The notes below the pieces were generated by a model that saw only the letters and a list, made by a program, of their open reading frames with translations, did no database searches and was not told the DNA's origin. A program made the translations under genes and the position numbers. This document shows positions 36,559-48,285 of a DNA stretch of 64,000 nucleotides, in pieces; the stretch's first letter is position 1; every line of letters begins with the position of its first letter. This stretch comes from Turbatrix aceti (Eukaryota; Nematoda; Chromadorea; Rhabditida; Panagrolaimidae), in contig OZ017768.1 in the NCBI GenBank assembly GCA_963969345.1, positions 7,526,718 to 7,590,717 on the forward strand, read 5' to 3'.

Positions 36559-36777
36559 GTGGACGTAGTTCAGACATCGTAGCTGGAACAGGGTCGGCAC
36601 TATTCGGGTATCGTGTCTGAATAAGGTCAACACTGTTTGAGCATTGTTGCTCGAACAAGCTTGACCTTGTTTGGGTACATTGTCCGGAACATGGTCGATA
36701 CTATTTGGACACAATGTCTTGAATAACGTCGGCTCTATTCAGGCATGATGTCCGAATAAGGCCGACACTGTTCAACC
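36559..36777. repeat. 34-bp degenerate minisatellite with internal dyad
   Basis: Six units of 33-34 bp plus a partial one start at 36559, 36593, 36626, 36660, 36694, 36728 and 36761. The consensus is roughly GTCGACACTATTCGGGCAT followed by TGTCCGAATAAG. Each unit contains the complementary words TATTC and GAATA, so every unit can form a small hairpin. Units differ at many positions, so the array is old. Confidence 0.8.
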
Positions 36778-39700
36778 AAAATTTGATCCGGTTTTACTTC
36801 TTACTCCAAAAATCGTTTGTTAAGTTACAAAAAAAAGTTATTAGGACACCCTCGGGCAGTTGTGTCCATTATGTAATCCATACCCATTTTAACGGATCAC
36901 AACACACATTGGCCGGCCAAGACGGGTCTAGTATTTGCACTCTTGCGTACACCCACCCCACTACCCTATTTGTTTCCCTCCTCGATCTAGATATTTAGAT
37001 ACGATACCTCCCACCAGGGCGTGCTGAATCACAATCAGAGTCAATCATAAATAATACAACTCAACAAGGCGCTGTGCATAGGAAGCTTTTTGGTGTGTAA
37101 ACTTGTTGTGTAACTAGTGGTAGATATTTGGGCGGCGGTGACGAGACAGACGAGTCTCGCGTGCGTATAACACAATCAGAACAACCTCCTCACCTGTCCG
37201 CTCCTGCGCAATCTCTTTCTTGGAGGGGAGGGTGGTCACTTACGACTTACCTGTGTTGGACTAGGCTCTAACACCAATATTCTGACAATGAAAGAAGACG
37301 CATTTGGTAATCCGTTAAAACCGTGCGCGCACGCGGTGAGGGTGGTCGCGATGAAATCAGATGCGTGAGCGGAAGTGTGGGAAAATGGGTTTTTTATTTT
37401 GTTTAATTTTACAGATGTAATTTCAAGATTTGTGTTTTCGAGTGTTATCTGTATCATGTTTTGATCGGATTTTTTGTGTAATCTCACCTTTACTTTTTCA
37501 AACCACTTACCCGCTCCAAAGTCGAGAGAGTATGTAGTACATTAGCCGGTAGCTTTTGTCATGTAAAACCCCTTTAGCCGTTACTATATTACACACGACC
37601 ATGGAGGTGGTCGTCGTCGTCTTTCCACTTGTCTGTGACGAACATGTCTTTCTTTGTCCCCATTTTTTTCTTCTTCTTCCGTTTAGCCGAGAAAAAAAGT
37701 CGTTTACCGGATGATCAGAAAAACCGGGGTGAGATGATTTGCAAAAACATGTTGGCTGTATCGTCTGAGCAAAAACTAAACAATCCAAACGAAACAGGAA
37801 GAGCTCAGCAGGTACACATATGTATGTACTAAATAATTGTAATCACATAAGAGGTTTTTTTGTCTTTTGTCTTCCGCTTATGTTAGCATCTTCTGCAGTT
37901 TTGTGTATCATGTTGTAGTATGTATGTATGTATGCTGCACACCACTTGCATGAGACACGACAATGGATAGGTGATGATGATGCTGATGATGATGTCTTGG
38001 GCTCCAGAGAGTGTGGTCGCTTAGGTTCATGTAATAGGCTTCTTCTTTTCCCGCTGGTTAACCAAACGTTCGTCACATTACGTCTGTCCTTTGGTCTTTC
38101 TCAGGTAGCAGGGGTGTACTGTAGATAAAAATGACTATTACACACCTGTCGGGTTCTGGGAATATTTGATGCTAAATAGTTTGCGGCACACACAAAAGGA
38201 CATACAACTTGGAGCGTGTTCCTGATGTTAATGTTCTTTTCCCAGATTGTGTTCATTTATGGTCATCACCTTTTATGTACAGTCGTGTTGACATACCTGA
38301 CGGGAGCTAAATTGTGATATCACTCCCGGAACTGTCTATTAAAATTACCCATTTGGTTACTTTTGGAACTGTTTGTGCTCGTTAAACTTTGTTCAAATCC
38401 AGAAACAAACACCTTTTTGGCTTCTGATGTGAATTTACATAAATTGAATATTTCAAAATTCCACCGGCAAGATCTGGTGTAATTTGATCGCGTTTCGCAG
38501 TTTATGTCAACACGCGTCCCGGAGATGATGATGCATGGGCACGAGCAAGCGTATAAGCAAAAAAAAAGTGCTTGAAACTGTTTGTATACTTCCTTTTTCC
38601 CGTTTTCTCGCGCGCTCACCTTTCTTGTCGCTGCAAATCGTTTACACTTTGTTTGCATAAGTTTGTGACGATTCGATTCTTTTCCTCTGGGGTTGGCTGG
38701 GGTGGGAGCCGACGTTCTGTTCCGGATCTCGCTGACTCATGCCCGCTTGCACCGGTACACGCGATGAGCGTGTGTGTTCAAAGGGGAGAAAAAACCGCGT
38801 CTCAGAACCCATAAACACACTAAACAAACTTTGATCACATATTTTATGCTCCTCGATTTTTTCAGGACGACAGTTTGCCTAGAAACTTTCGTTTTTTCCG
38901 TGTTCCGTGAACAAAAAACAACTTTTCTTGTCCCAGCGACTGACGTCCAGGTTGGTTTCTTCCATTTTTTGTGCATTTTTTGTTCCAGTTTGATCTCTTT
39001 TTTTTGTGGGAATGAAGTCGAAGTGTCCTTGATTAGCACTTTAAACCGTTTTTCATCTTTTTTTGCTCCTGCACTTTGCGTTTACATTTTTTGCAGCTTT
39101 TTCGAGTGTCCTATTTCCGTGAGCATTCAGTTTATCGCTTCTGCTCACTCCCCCACTACCGCTTTTTTTGTTAAAATATTTTGCAGGAAGAACCAACCAA
39201 GCGTGGATTGTTATTTAGCAGTTTCTTAGGCTTGGTAAACTTCCATTTGCGTCATTGCATATCTTTTTTTCTTCCGGAGAGAGGGTGTAGTCGCGTCGGT
39301 GGGAGCTCTGATTAGATAAGGGCAAAAAAGAGGACAATCGAGACGGTTTTGGAGTCTGATTTTCGAATCTGTAGGAACCAAGCGGACAAACAACACGTGA
39401 TGACTGTGTTTTTTTTCTTTGAGTAAAACGAATAATCTTGCATTTTATCTCCTCCTTTTATACCTATTGCACATAGTTTGTGAGTTTCTCCCTTCTTTTT
39501 CCGGTTTTTCTGGTCACCTTTTTGGTGTTTCTTGATCACACCGTTCCGCATCGCCGTCGACCGGTGGGGTTCTTTTTCTTGCACAAAGGGCGACGGACGA
39601 GATGAGACGTAAACTACTAACAAGAGCCTTCTCGGCAAGGTTAAACCCAAAAAAACCTGAACCGAACCGTCAAACCAGTGTCCTTCCTGTCCACGCCCCG

Positions 39701-40097
39701 ATACCCATTTCGTCAAATCAAGCAAGCAAGCGTTTTCTCTGTGTTTTTGCAGAAGAGAGAAAAGATGGGGTTTACAACCGCTCTTTTTTTTCTTTCTTGT
39801 TGACTGGTGACAGAGAGCCAGCCTAAAGAGCACCTTTACAGTCGGAATGTGATCGTGTTGCATCAACTGATTGTGGTGATAGTACCCAGCAGAAGGGCAC
39901 GCCACAGGAGACGTATATTGCAGGTCAGAAAAAAAAAGAAAAGAAGATAGATGGTTTCATGACAAACCGCAAAACACTTTGCACCATTGACGTAACAGTA
40001 GTCTTTTCGGTTTGTATGTCACATTGTGTGCATGATTGACGAGTAAATTACGATGTAAATAGTTTCCGCACTTTTTATACATGCGGAAAAAAGGTTT

Positions 40098-40172
40098 GTC
40101 ACATGCGGGATTCGAACCCTCGACCCCCCGGATTCCGATCCTCGGACAGCGATGATACTTGGCTATGAGTGC
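40098..40172 (-). other. tRNA-like sequence with intact B box and T6
   Basis: The minus strand has an A box-like TAGCCAAGTATCATC (40165-40151), a very good B box GGGTTCGAATCCC, and TTTTTT about 20 bp after it. The acceptor and anticodon stems do not close properly. Pol III transcription is plausible; tRNA function is not supported. Confidence 0.45.
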
Positions 40173-43100
40173 AAATTCGAACGTGTGTTTTGGCATTTCG
40201 AAAATAATTTTTTTAATCTAACCCTAATGTTATTATACTCACATTGCACCTCTCCTCGCCGTGCACCTCCTGAACCCAATATCGGTCGGTATTCTTGACT
40301 TTTTCGGTGACGCAAAGCACGAAAGATGAGTGCTGAGTGCGCATAAAAGGTGACAATGAGAGTAGTAAACCTGAAACATCTCTTTCATTTTCCTTCAGAC
40401 AGAACGACGACGATGACAACGATGACGATGAGGATGACGTGGTTGCGTGAGAGCGGTGGTCGGCGGTAGTCTCGATTTTCACCAAAATCCCGTTCGTGTT
40501 GTTTTGTGGTGTGCAAAATCTTGATTGCACAATCGCCGTCGTCATCGAGAGTGACAAAATCACGAATTTCAGGGCGATGTGAACATAAGAGGGTAGAACA
40601 CCCGCTGACGGTATACGGACGGGACATTTGGCTGACCGCAACCTCGGGCACTTGTTAACCTGACGCGTTTCAATGACCTGCTAAAGCGGGGCGGCAGCGT
40701 TGTCGGTGAACCCCCTCTTTGGGAGGGAGGGGGGATGCGGAGGGGTCCTGGAAGTTTATGGTTGCGGGGGGAGTTTTTGTTTTTATGAATGGGTGTATGA
40801 ATGGATGCAACATGTGTGTAAGGTAACACTTTAAAGAGAGAGCAAATTTGCAAAACATCTTGTTCTTGAAATTCGATACCGTTTTTGGTTATGATGAAAG
40901 TTTGAAAGCTTCCAGGCAGGTGGGATTTTGCAATTCTGGTCATTCATGATTTTATGGGTAAAAAAAACTTTTTTGGGTGCTATCGTAATTTTTTGATGAT
41001 GAGTTCCGGTTGTCGTACTGGAACAACGAACACTTCTGAAACGGCTAATTGGTTTGTTAACGTCAATTGCGTCACTTCGGGTTTTAAACGCCCGTAATGG
41101 ATTCTCAGTACACCTGGCGTTTACCTTTGCTCACAAATAAATAAATAAATCGTAGGACAAATGGCGTAATTTCACAAAACCACTTTACCTCTTTGTGCAG
41201 GTATGTATGTATGCATTATGTCACTGACCTTTCTACTCACATAACTCATAGCATAGCGTGTTCAACCAACTTGTTCAACCTGTTCAACCCTGCAGATTTA
41301 CTCGCCGGGAGTGACCGCCACTTTTGTTGTTGCACCTATAATTTTCCAATGTTTATGTATGCTTTGACAGTTTTAACTTTTACGACCACACACAAACAAA
41401 GCGCAAACAATGAGCCCTCTCCTGGGGGTTTTACCTGCCTGTTAGAATAGGATGAGGACAAGCTGGCGCTTACAACCTGAGTTTTACCCTTTTATGATGT
41501 GCTTTAGCCATTCATTGTACGTGCTGTAAATCAGGGTAGGCGGAGTTTCAGGAGGCCTAGGGTGATTTTACGTGTCTCCCTGTCTCGACTCGACCAGGTT
41601 ACACGACGCCGGTTGACCCTGTTTACGTTTGTTTTTGCCATTTTGGGTGGTTTGTTCGATGACGTTTACTTCGTTTTTTGAAGGCGGAGAAGAGTGAGAG
41701 AAAACGAAAATCGAAAAATTGAACGAACCATTCATTAATCGCGGGCGTGTTTGGTTGAATCCCAGAAGAAATCCAATGTTGCGTAAAGACCTGTTTTTTG
41801 TTCGGGAGCACGATGGGATATGGTACTCAACGTCGTCTTCGGATCATTCATGACCTTGTGACTCTTGAAACTTTCTTTTTTTTTCATCAAACACGTTCTC
41901 TGGCTGTCTTTCCTTCTTTTTCTGCCCTGTCTTGGCTGTTTGGGACTCTTGTACGCCTGCAGCACCTGTCTGCTCGCTGCACTGTAGAACCATGCGAACA
42001 CACCACGGCAGAAGATAACGCATCATCGTCATCTCATCGGTAGAATTCTATTTATCTCGTTGTCAGTTATAATCTGGTAATTCAAAAACAGCAGGTGATG
42101 CTTTGATGCTTCTTACGACTCTATCAGCGCCGGAAACAGCGAAGACGAACTGTCACGGGCAAAAACCGTTGACTTGTTGTTCTAATTTTGTCCCCTGGAG
42201 GGTGGATGATGGGAAACTCATGTCAGCAAGGCTTACTTAGGCTTTGTGATAACACTTTTTTCCCTGACAGAGAGTATCATTTGTTTGTTCAACGATGACT
42301 GTAGTCGGTGGTTCGACGTCTGCGTCTGGCGTCCAGGGAAAGAAAGTACAGTGAAAAACGGTATCGACTAGTGAGAAAACGGAGTGTACCTCTAATTCAT
42401 CTCCCAGTCAGGCATATACATACCTGCCTGTCCAATCGAGAGAATAAATGAATAACAGTTCAGCAGTCAGGGGCGTAGAAGAGTCGAGTTGGGTTTACCA
42501 CCAACAAAAATGGTTTCGTCTCTGGGCACGTGAAATGAAAAGAAACTGTGTTTGTTGCCTGGTTTGGTTGGGTTGGTCACGCGCGCTTCTTCTTCTTCTT
42601 CATCTTCATCTGTTGCCTGCCAGCGACGACAGCCAACGACGACGACGCCACGCATCATGACGAGAGATGGCCAAGAGATCGGAAAAGACAGAAGAACGGG
42701 GGTTTGAAGGTCCTTTTTATAATTCTTATAATGTGTCGACACACCGTAATACCTATGCGTTATCGATTCATTTGATTTTTTTTACCCATAGTTTTGCTTG
42801 TTGTTTGGTTTCCTTTTTCGTCCTCGCTACGCTATCGCCTTCTACGGGGGCTTGACGACTCCGGGTGATTGGTAAGACGTGAAACCATGTTTTGTGTGAT
42901 TGGCTGACTGAATGACGACGGCTACGTTCGTTTTCGTTTGGAGAAGAGATGCAGAATGCGGATAAAGGAAAGCGAATGAACTTTTGTAGTTTAGGGGCAA
43001 AAAAACTAGATTTTTGTTTTTACGATAGCAAAAAACGGAAAACTACGTAGTTTCAATGATCTTACAAGTCAAAAATCACATTTTTGTACTTTTCAAGAAA

Positions 43101-44339
43101 AGAAAAGGAAAAGGGAAAGATTTGTATCTATTGGTTTAGGAGTTACCGTACTCTGCGGTCAGAAATCTATGTATAATATTTCTTGGCAGCTTGTCAAAAA
43201 ATCCGCGTGTATCATTGAATCATCGGATATTGTAAAAAAAAACAATCCTTGTCACCGGACGTTTTATATTTTTTTGTTGGTTTATGCATGCATGAGTCGT
43301 AGCATGTAGCCGACCCCCTCTCCTCCCCCTCCTCCGCCGCCGGGCTGACGAGAATACAAAATCAGATTTTAGACGCTGCCGGACTGGATGGAGCTGAGGC
43401 AATCTGTTCAAACGCGAACTAAACTTTTCTCGATGAAGTTTGTCATGGAGAAACTTTTTCGCACTTTTCTTTGCGAAAAAACAACAACAACAATTGAATC
43501 GGTCTTGTTCGTCTTTTTTTTGCTAAGATGTTTGTTATTTGTTGTTGCACGTTATTGTGAGCATGATTGTGCGGTGATATGATAGCAAAAGCGAGAAAAA
43601 TCAGAGTTTCAAGCGGTATTGATGTGAGCGGTGTTGTACAGTCCGAATCATCATCACTTTTGCACTTGTTGTATCTCTTCGAAAACAGAATGCTTTCAGC
43701 CTGCTGTGATACCTTTTTTGGCGCTGATGTTCTGCGACATGCAGCATCCATCGTAATAAACACGGTTTAGTTTAACACGCCTCTTTTTTTTCCTGCAACA
43801 ACGTTGCCTTGAGAGGAAGGACAATGAGGTAGGTAGGTGAGTGATAAGAGTCCCTCTGCACCACAATATTTTACCCATTTCATCGAAACGGCTATCATAA
43901 TGTCCGTTTTTGTGCACTTTTTTGGAGCCTGGCAGCCAGCTGGCGTTATCACAGCAGCGCCTCCAGTATTAGCACGTCTATAAACTATGCACTGTCATAC
44001 CTACCTAATACTACTACTCTCCCGGCAGAGGTGGTGGTTGTTAGATAGTTAGTTGTTTCTTATACGGGCGTACAGGACAGGGCAGGGCAGGCTACCCGTT
44101 TTGCACTATACAAGCCCACTTGGAATTTTTTATAATTATTTATGTACTTTACGGATTTTTGATGAAGCTTTCAGCACAGGAGGCTATGTATTATTTAGGA
44201 CATTTTTCGACATTATTTAACGTACAAGGAAAAAAGTAGATTTTGAAAGAAAAAAAAGAGAGCCAAAACACAAATTTTGTAAGATTTTTCCCATGAATGC
44301 GCTATTTTTGAAGCAGTTTCTCGAAAAACGGGGGTTCGA

Positions 44340-44439
44340 GATTCTCGACACGAAAGTTTTTGGAACGTACGCATTTTGGATTCTTTACACGAAAATTTTA
44401 TGGAACGTGCGTATTTTGGATTCTCAAGAGGAATTTTTT
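44340..44439. repeat. 40-bp tandem repeat, about 2.5 units
   Basis: Units start with GATTCT at 44340, 44379 and 44419 and contain ACACGAAA and TGGAACGT.CG.ATTTTG. Open frames through this block simply reflect the repeat. Confidence 0.65.
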
Positions 44440-45064
44440 GGTTTTTGGTTGGATTTCGGGATTTCGAAGTCAATTATCGAAAAGCCTACCTGGCGGGTTT
44501 TTACCTGTTTGTTTGCCTGGTGTCTGGTCCGGAACAAAACGCTTGATTGATAGAGATAATAGCTGGCCAATTTTTTTTTTATAGTACATATTTTACATTC
44601 AAACCTCGTCTCCTCTCTCAATCAGTCTGTCGGTCTTTCCCTCCTTTCCGGTACCGGTAACGTCATTTCTCACATCATGAATTTTTTTGGATTTTACCCA
44701 TCAAAAAATATATTTATTATTTTTGGAAGGTATGCACTCTTCTTTTTTTTTTGTGATTGTTGCGTATATATGCTGGACTGGTTGATGGCCATTATAATTA
44801 TTGCGTGATGATGAACAAAAAAGGAAAAAAAAGACAGGCTGGGTTCGGCAACAACTTCAACTGCTGTTGGCGGTGGGGGATGAGCAGGAGGGGGGAGGGA
44901 TAAAAATCGCTCAATTACACAAGTTCCAGTTTTTAGGGATAATAGACTCTCCCTTACCCGTTTGATTGTTGTTACGCCACTTACCGTGATCGAATGGGTC
45001 TCTATCGCGTGTGTGGGATTGTATATTATTTTTTCTTCTTTTTGCAAAAACAAAAAAAGTATAT

Positions 45065-45140
45065 ATCGCGACGAGGATTTGAACCTGAGACTACCCGCTG
45101 TTTGTAAAAAAATGGCTTTTTGCCTGTCGGCTATTGGGTG
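45065..45140 (-). other. tRNA-like sequence with B box and T7
   Basis: The minus strand has an A box-like TAGCCGACAGGC (45133-45122), a B box AGGTTCAAATCCT (45085-45073) and T7 within 25 bp. The cloverleaf is incomplete. Confidence 0.4.
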
Positions 45141-45649
45141 AATTATATAAAAAAGTTTGAAATATGTTGACATTTTTGAACATTTTTGTCATGCAAAATA
45201 TTGTTTTTGATCTTTTCAACGATTCTTGACAAATAACGTTTCTTCTTCATTTCAATGTTTGTTTGTACGTACCCAGGGTATCCGGCTTACACTTGTCTAT
45301 CAAATTGAATTGGAGATGTAAGTTTGAATTTTGACGCATCCTGACTGTCTGTCTGTCTGGCTTGGCTCGTATCCCATTCCTCCTTCCCGTGTTGTTTGGA
45401 GAAATGCATAATAGTACTACACAAAAAAAAATCCGAAAAAATTTTATTGTACTTCTTCAATTGCATAATCAACATTCGTTTGACATGTCGACAGTGTCGG
45501 CGTCGGTCTGGCCTGGCCTCATCATCATCATCATCAACTTTGCTTCCTTCCTTCCATCCGCAAAGAGATACATACCCTTCCACATCCGCATCCGCATCTG
45601 CCTCTGCCTCTCCCGTGCAAGCAAAGCAGACCATAACAACATGGCCAAG

Positions 45650-45832
45650 CGTACAGGTACAGGTACAGGTACAGGAACCAACCGGAGGTGGTGGTAGCGG
45701 TATTGTAGGCTAACACATACTAACTCTGCAGAGAACAAACATGTTGTGATGCATCTATCTCCCTTTCCCGCTGGTGATGATGATGATGTTGATGATGATG
45801 TCGGCGATGCGGAAGCACGCGCGCGCGCGCGC
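45650..45832. repeat. Simple repeats: (GTACAG)n, (GAT)n, (CG)n
   Basis: GTACAG units at about 45651-45677, GAT triplets at about 45774-45805 and a CG dinucleotide run at about 45818-45832. Confidence 0.7.
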
Positions 45833-46039
45833 TTGTTTCTATCCAGTCAGTCCCGGTATGAAAAAAAAGCGAAAGCCGGCCGCGGGCGCGGTAGGTTTGG
45901 AGGATGAGCCAGCCTCGCGCATGCACACAATATTTTTTATAAAAAAAGTGAGATACGAGAGAGGAGTTTTGTAACGCGGTAGATTACGACTTGGGGATTA
46001 GGGGATTTTTACGATCGGGTTATTTCATTTCGTTATTAC

Positions 46040-46125
46040 GTGATTCTTCCAGTTGGATGGGGGGCGTCGTTAAAAACTGGGTGTTTAACGGGAAACAAGT
46101 ATAAAACGAGATCGTTACGTGATCG
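46040..46125 (+). other. Weak tRNA-like sequence
   Basis: TTCCAGTTGGATGG resembles an A box, GATCGAATCCC a B box, and T8 follows at about 46141. This is the weakest member of the tRNA-like set. Confidence 0.25.
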
Positions 46126-47228
46126 AATCCCATCTCTCTGTTTTTTTTCACTCTCGCGGAACAAAAAAAATCAACTCCCTTATTTGGTGTACTGTAGTTT
46201 GTTATATCCAAGTTTATTTTGATCTTAATGTCTTTTTTTGTCTTCAACGAAGCGAAAAATGTGTACGTCCATGGACCACGTCTAATTTGATTTTAATTTT
46301 TAATAATTTTGACGCGTGCAAAAATTATTGTACTAACTATGTTTCTAACAGACACGTACCAGTTTGTTTGTCTGATTCACTTACAGGCTGGCTGTTGGCA
46401 AAAAAGGACCGGTCGACTCGACAGGACAGCCAAAGAGTTGTTGCCGGTTTAATTTGGAGATACTCTTCCGTCAGGCATCATCACACCACCCCTTTTTCGT
46501 GTATGTATGTAGAAACAACACAGGTCCTATCCGTTTTTGGTCGACTGGAGGAGGGGGGGGGGGTGTCTTCTCACTTGCGGCAGATGCGGGCAGGCAGATA
46601 GTTAGGTAGGTAGGTAGGCAGCGTGTGGTGCCCACAGGGCAGGCAGGCAGGGAGAGGCGATAATTGACTCCTCGCAGAATCGGACTCGGACCCAAACACA
46701 GACAACTAAATAACTGACGGCTGCAGTCTGCTCAAATCACGCAATACCGAAATTTATACAAACGTCAACTTTCGATCTAATGGTTTAAAAAAATTCTTGC
46801 GACCGATGCTTGTTTTGTTTTGTCGAGTGAATTCCGAACAACGAACAACTCAGACAAAAAAAAAAGTTGTTGGTGAGAGCGTGCAGCTAATGGTAAAGTT
46901 TTTTTTTGCCAAATAACATAAAACGATCGGATCGGATGGTTTTTGGAGCAGCATTAGGTTAGGCTAGCTGGATGGGTTGAAGCAACAATCAACAAACGAC
47001 ACGCCAAAGGCCCAAGGGTGTTTATTTGCGTTTCACACGGTCGTTTGGTCCCATGGGGCCCTCCCGGCATTCCCGGCTTGTATTTGTTGTACTTTATGTG
47101 TATTTACTTGTTTGCATCAAATTTGTTTTGTTCAAGGGTTTGTATATATACCTGTGAAAATGACAGTTCTTTGGAAGTTTTTGGAACTAAAAAATCCTAA
47201 CACGAAATTATTATTTTTACGCGGAAAT

Positions 47229-47264
47229 TTGGATTTGAATTTGAATTTGAATTTGAATTTGAAA
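47229..47264. repeat. (TTTGAA)n microsatellite
   Basis: Five to six TTTGAA hexamers in a row. Confidence 0.8.
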
Positions 47265-47808
47265 TTAAAATTTCCTTTTAAGAGTTCATCCATGTAAATA
47301 TATTTAGTTGTTTTGTGAACTTTTGTAAACAAGATTATAGGGATTTTTTTCGGTTACACAGATTAGTTTGCGCGGATTATTATGTATTTATTTTTTTTCA
47401 CGCGTTCGAGTTATTACGTGTATGAACTTGTGTATGTATGCAATTTCAATTATTTATTTCTAATTGCATTAAAAAAAGACTTCAAGTATAGAATTGTATC
47501 AATTATGTTGTACATTGTCCCAACCAACCATAACCCTTTTTTTCTTCCGATTTATATTTTGTTCATCCCAACCCCAACAACCGCAGCCGGGCCTATTAAA
47601 AAATCATGACATTGGTTTTTTGTGTCTCTTACGAACGTGCGTGTGCGTCCTTGACTCCGTGATACTACCGTAGTGCCCCTGCGGTCGGTGGTTGGTGGTG
47701 GATGGATGAATGGGTATTGGCGTGTTCCACCACCGTACATACATTTATAAATATGCGTGATCGTTGTCGGCGTTTGTTTCGTTTCTCGGTTACGCAACCA
47801 TCCCAATA

Positions 47809-47820
47809 TTTTTTTTTCAG
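47809..47820 (+). promoter_or_regulatory. Strong T9CAG splice acceptor upstream of the LIN-14-like gene
   Basis: TTTTTTTTTCAG at 47812-47820 is a near-ideal nematode acceptor. The sequence after it has stops in the frame of the main exon, so if used it would begin a 5' untranslated region (trans-splicing) or a separate exon. Confidence 0.35.
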
Positions 47821-48285
47821 CGTCGAAAAACAAAAAAAAAACTACCCATTCCATCCGACGACGGTGTTGCAGTGTGGTAGTTGTCACGCCTATCCTATCC
47901 GAGTCATCATCATCATCATCATTGCATTGCATTCTCAATCCTGACGACCGTAACCACAGAAATCGACTTGGTTTACCTCACTCCAGCCAACATCGATTCT
48001 TCCGTGTCAGTGTATTTTGCGTCAAACATAGCTACGATCAGTCAGCATTCGCTATCGACTACCTCGTTGCCTTCATCATCATCTTCTTCTTCTTCGTAGT
48101 GTAGTCTTCGTAGTGTTCGGCAAACAACAGTGCTTGATCAATAACTTTTTTTGTTCAATATCTTTGCCCCTGAGGGTTTTGTAACGATAGCATACTACCG
48201 TAACAGCCTCATACAACAACAACCATACGGCAGAGTAGCCAACATTGCTTGGCTCTTGCACGACAATCTACACTTTGGCTGTCAG

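Larger units (their letters stand above)
36778..47808. other. Long non-coding stretch upstream of the LIN-14-like gene
   Basis: About 11 kb without a recognisable gene. It contains tRNA-like sequences (40098, 45065, 46040), a 40-bp tandem repeat (44340), simple repeats, and an (AAAT)n tail at about 41142-41150. It may be promoter or upstream-intron DNA of the gene starting near 48.2 kb. Small upstream exons cannot be excluded. Confidence 0.45.

Noticed and set aside
39312..39905. 197-codon minus-strand frame
   Set aside because: No recognisable motif; Lys/Ser-rich translation across A-rich stretches and no supporting splice pattern.
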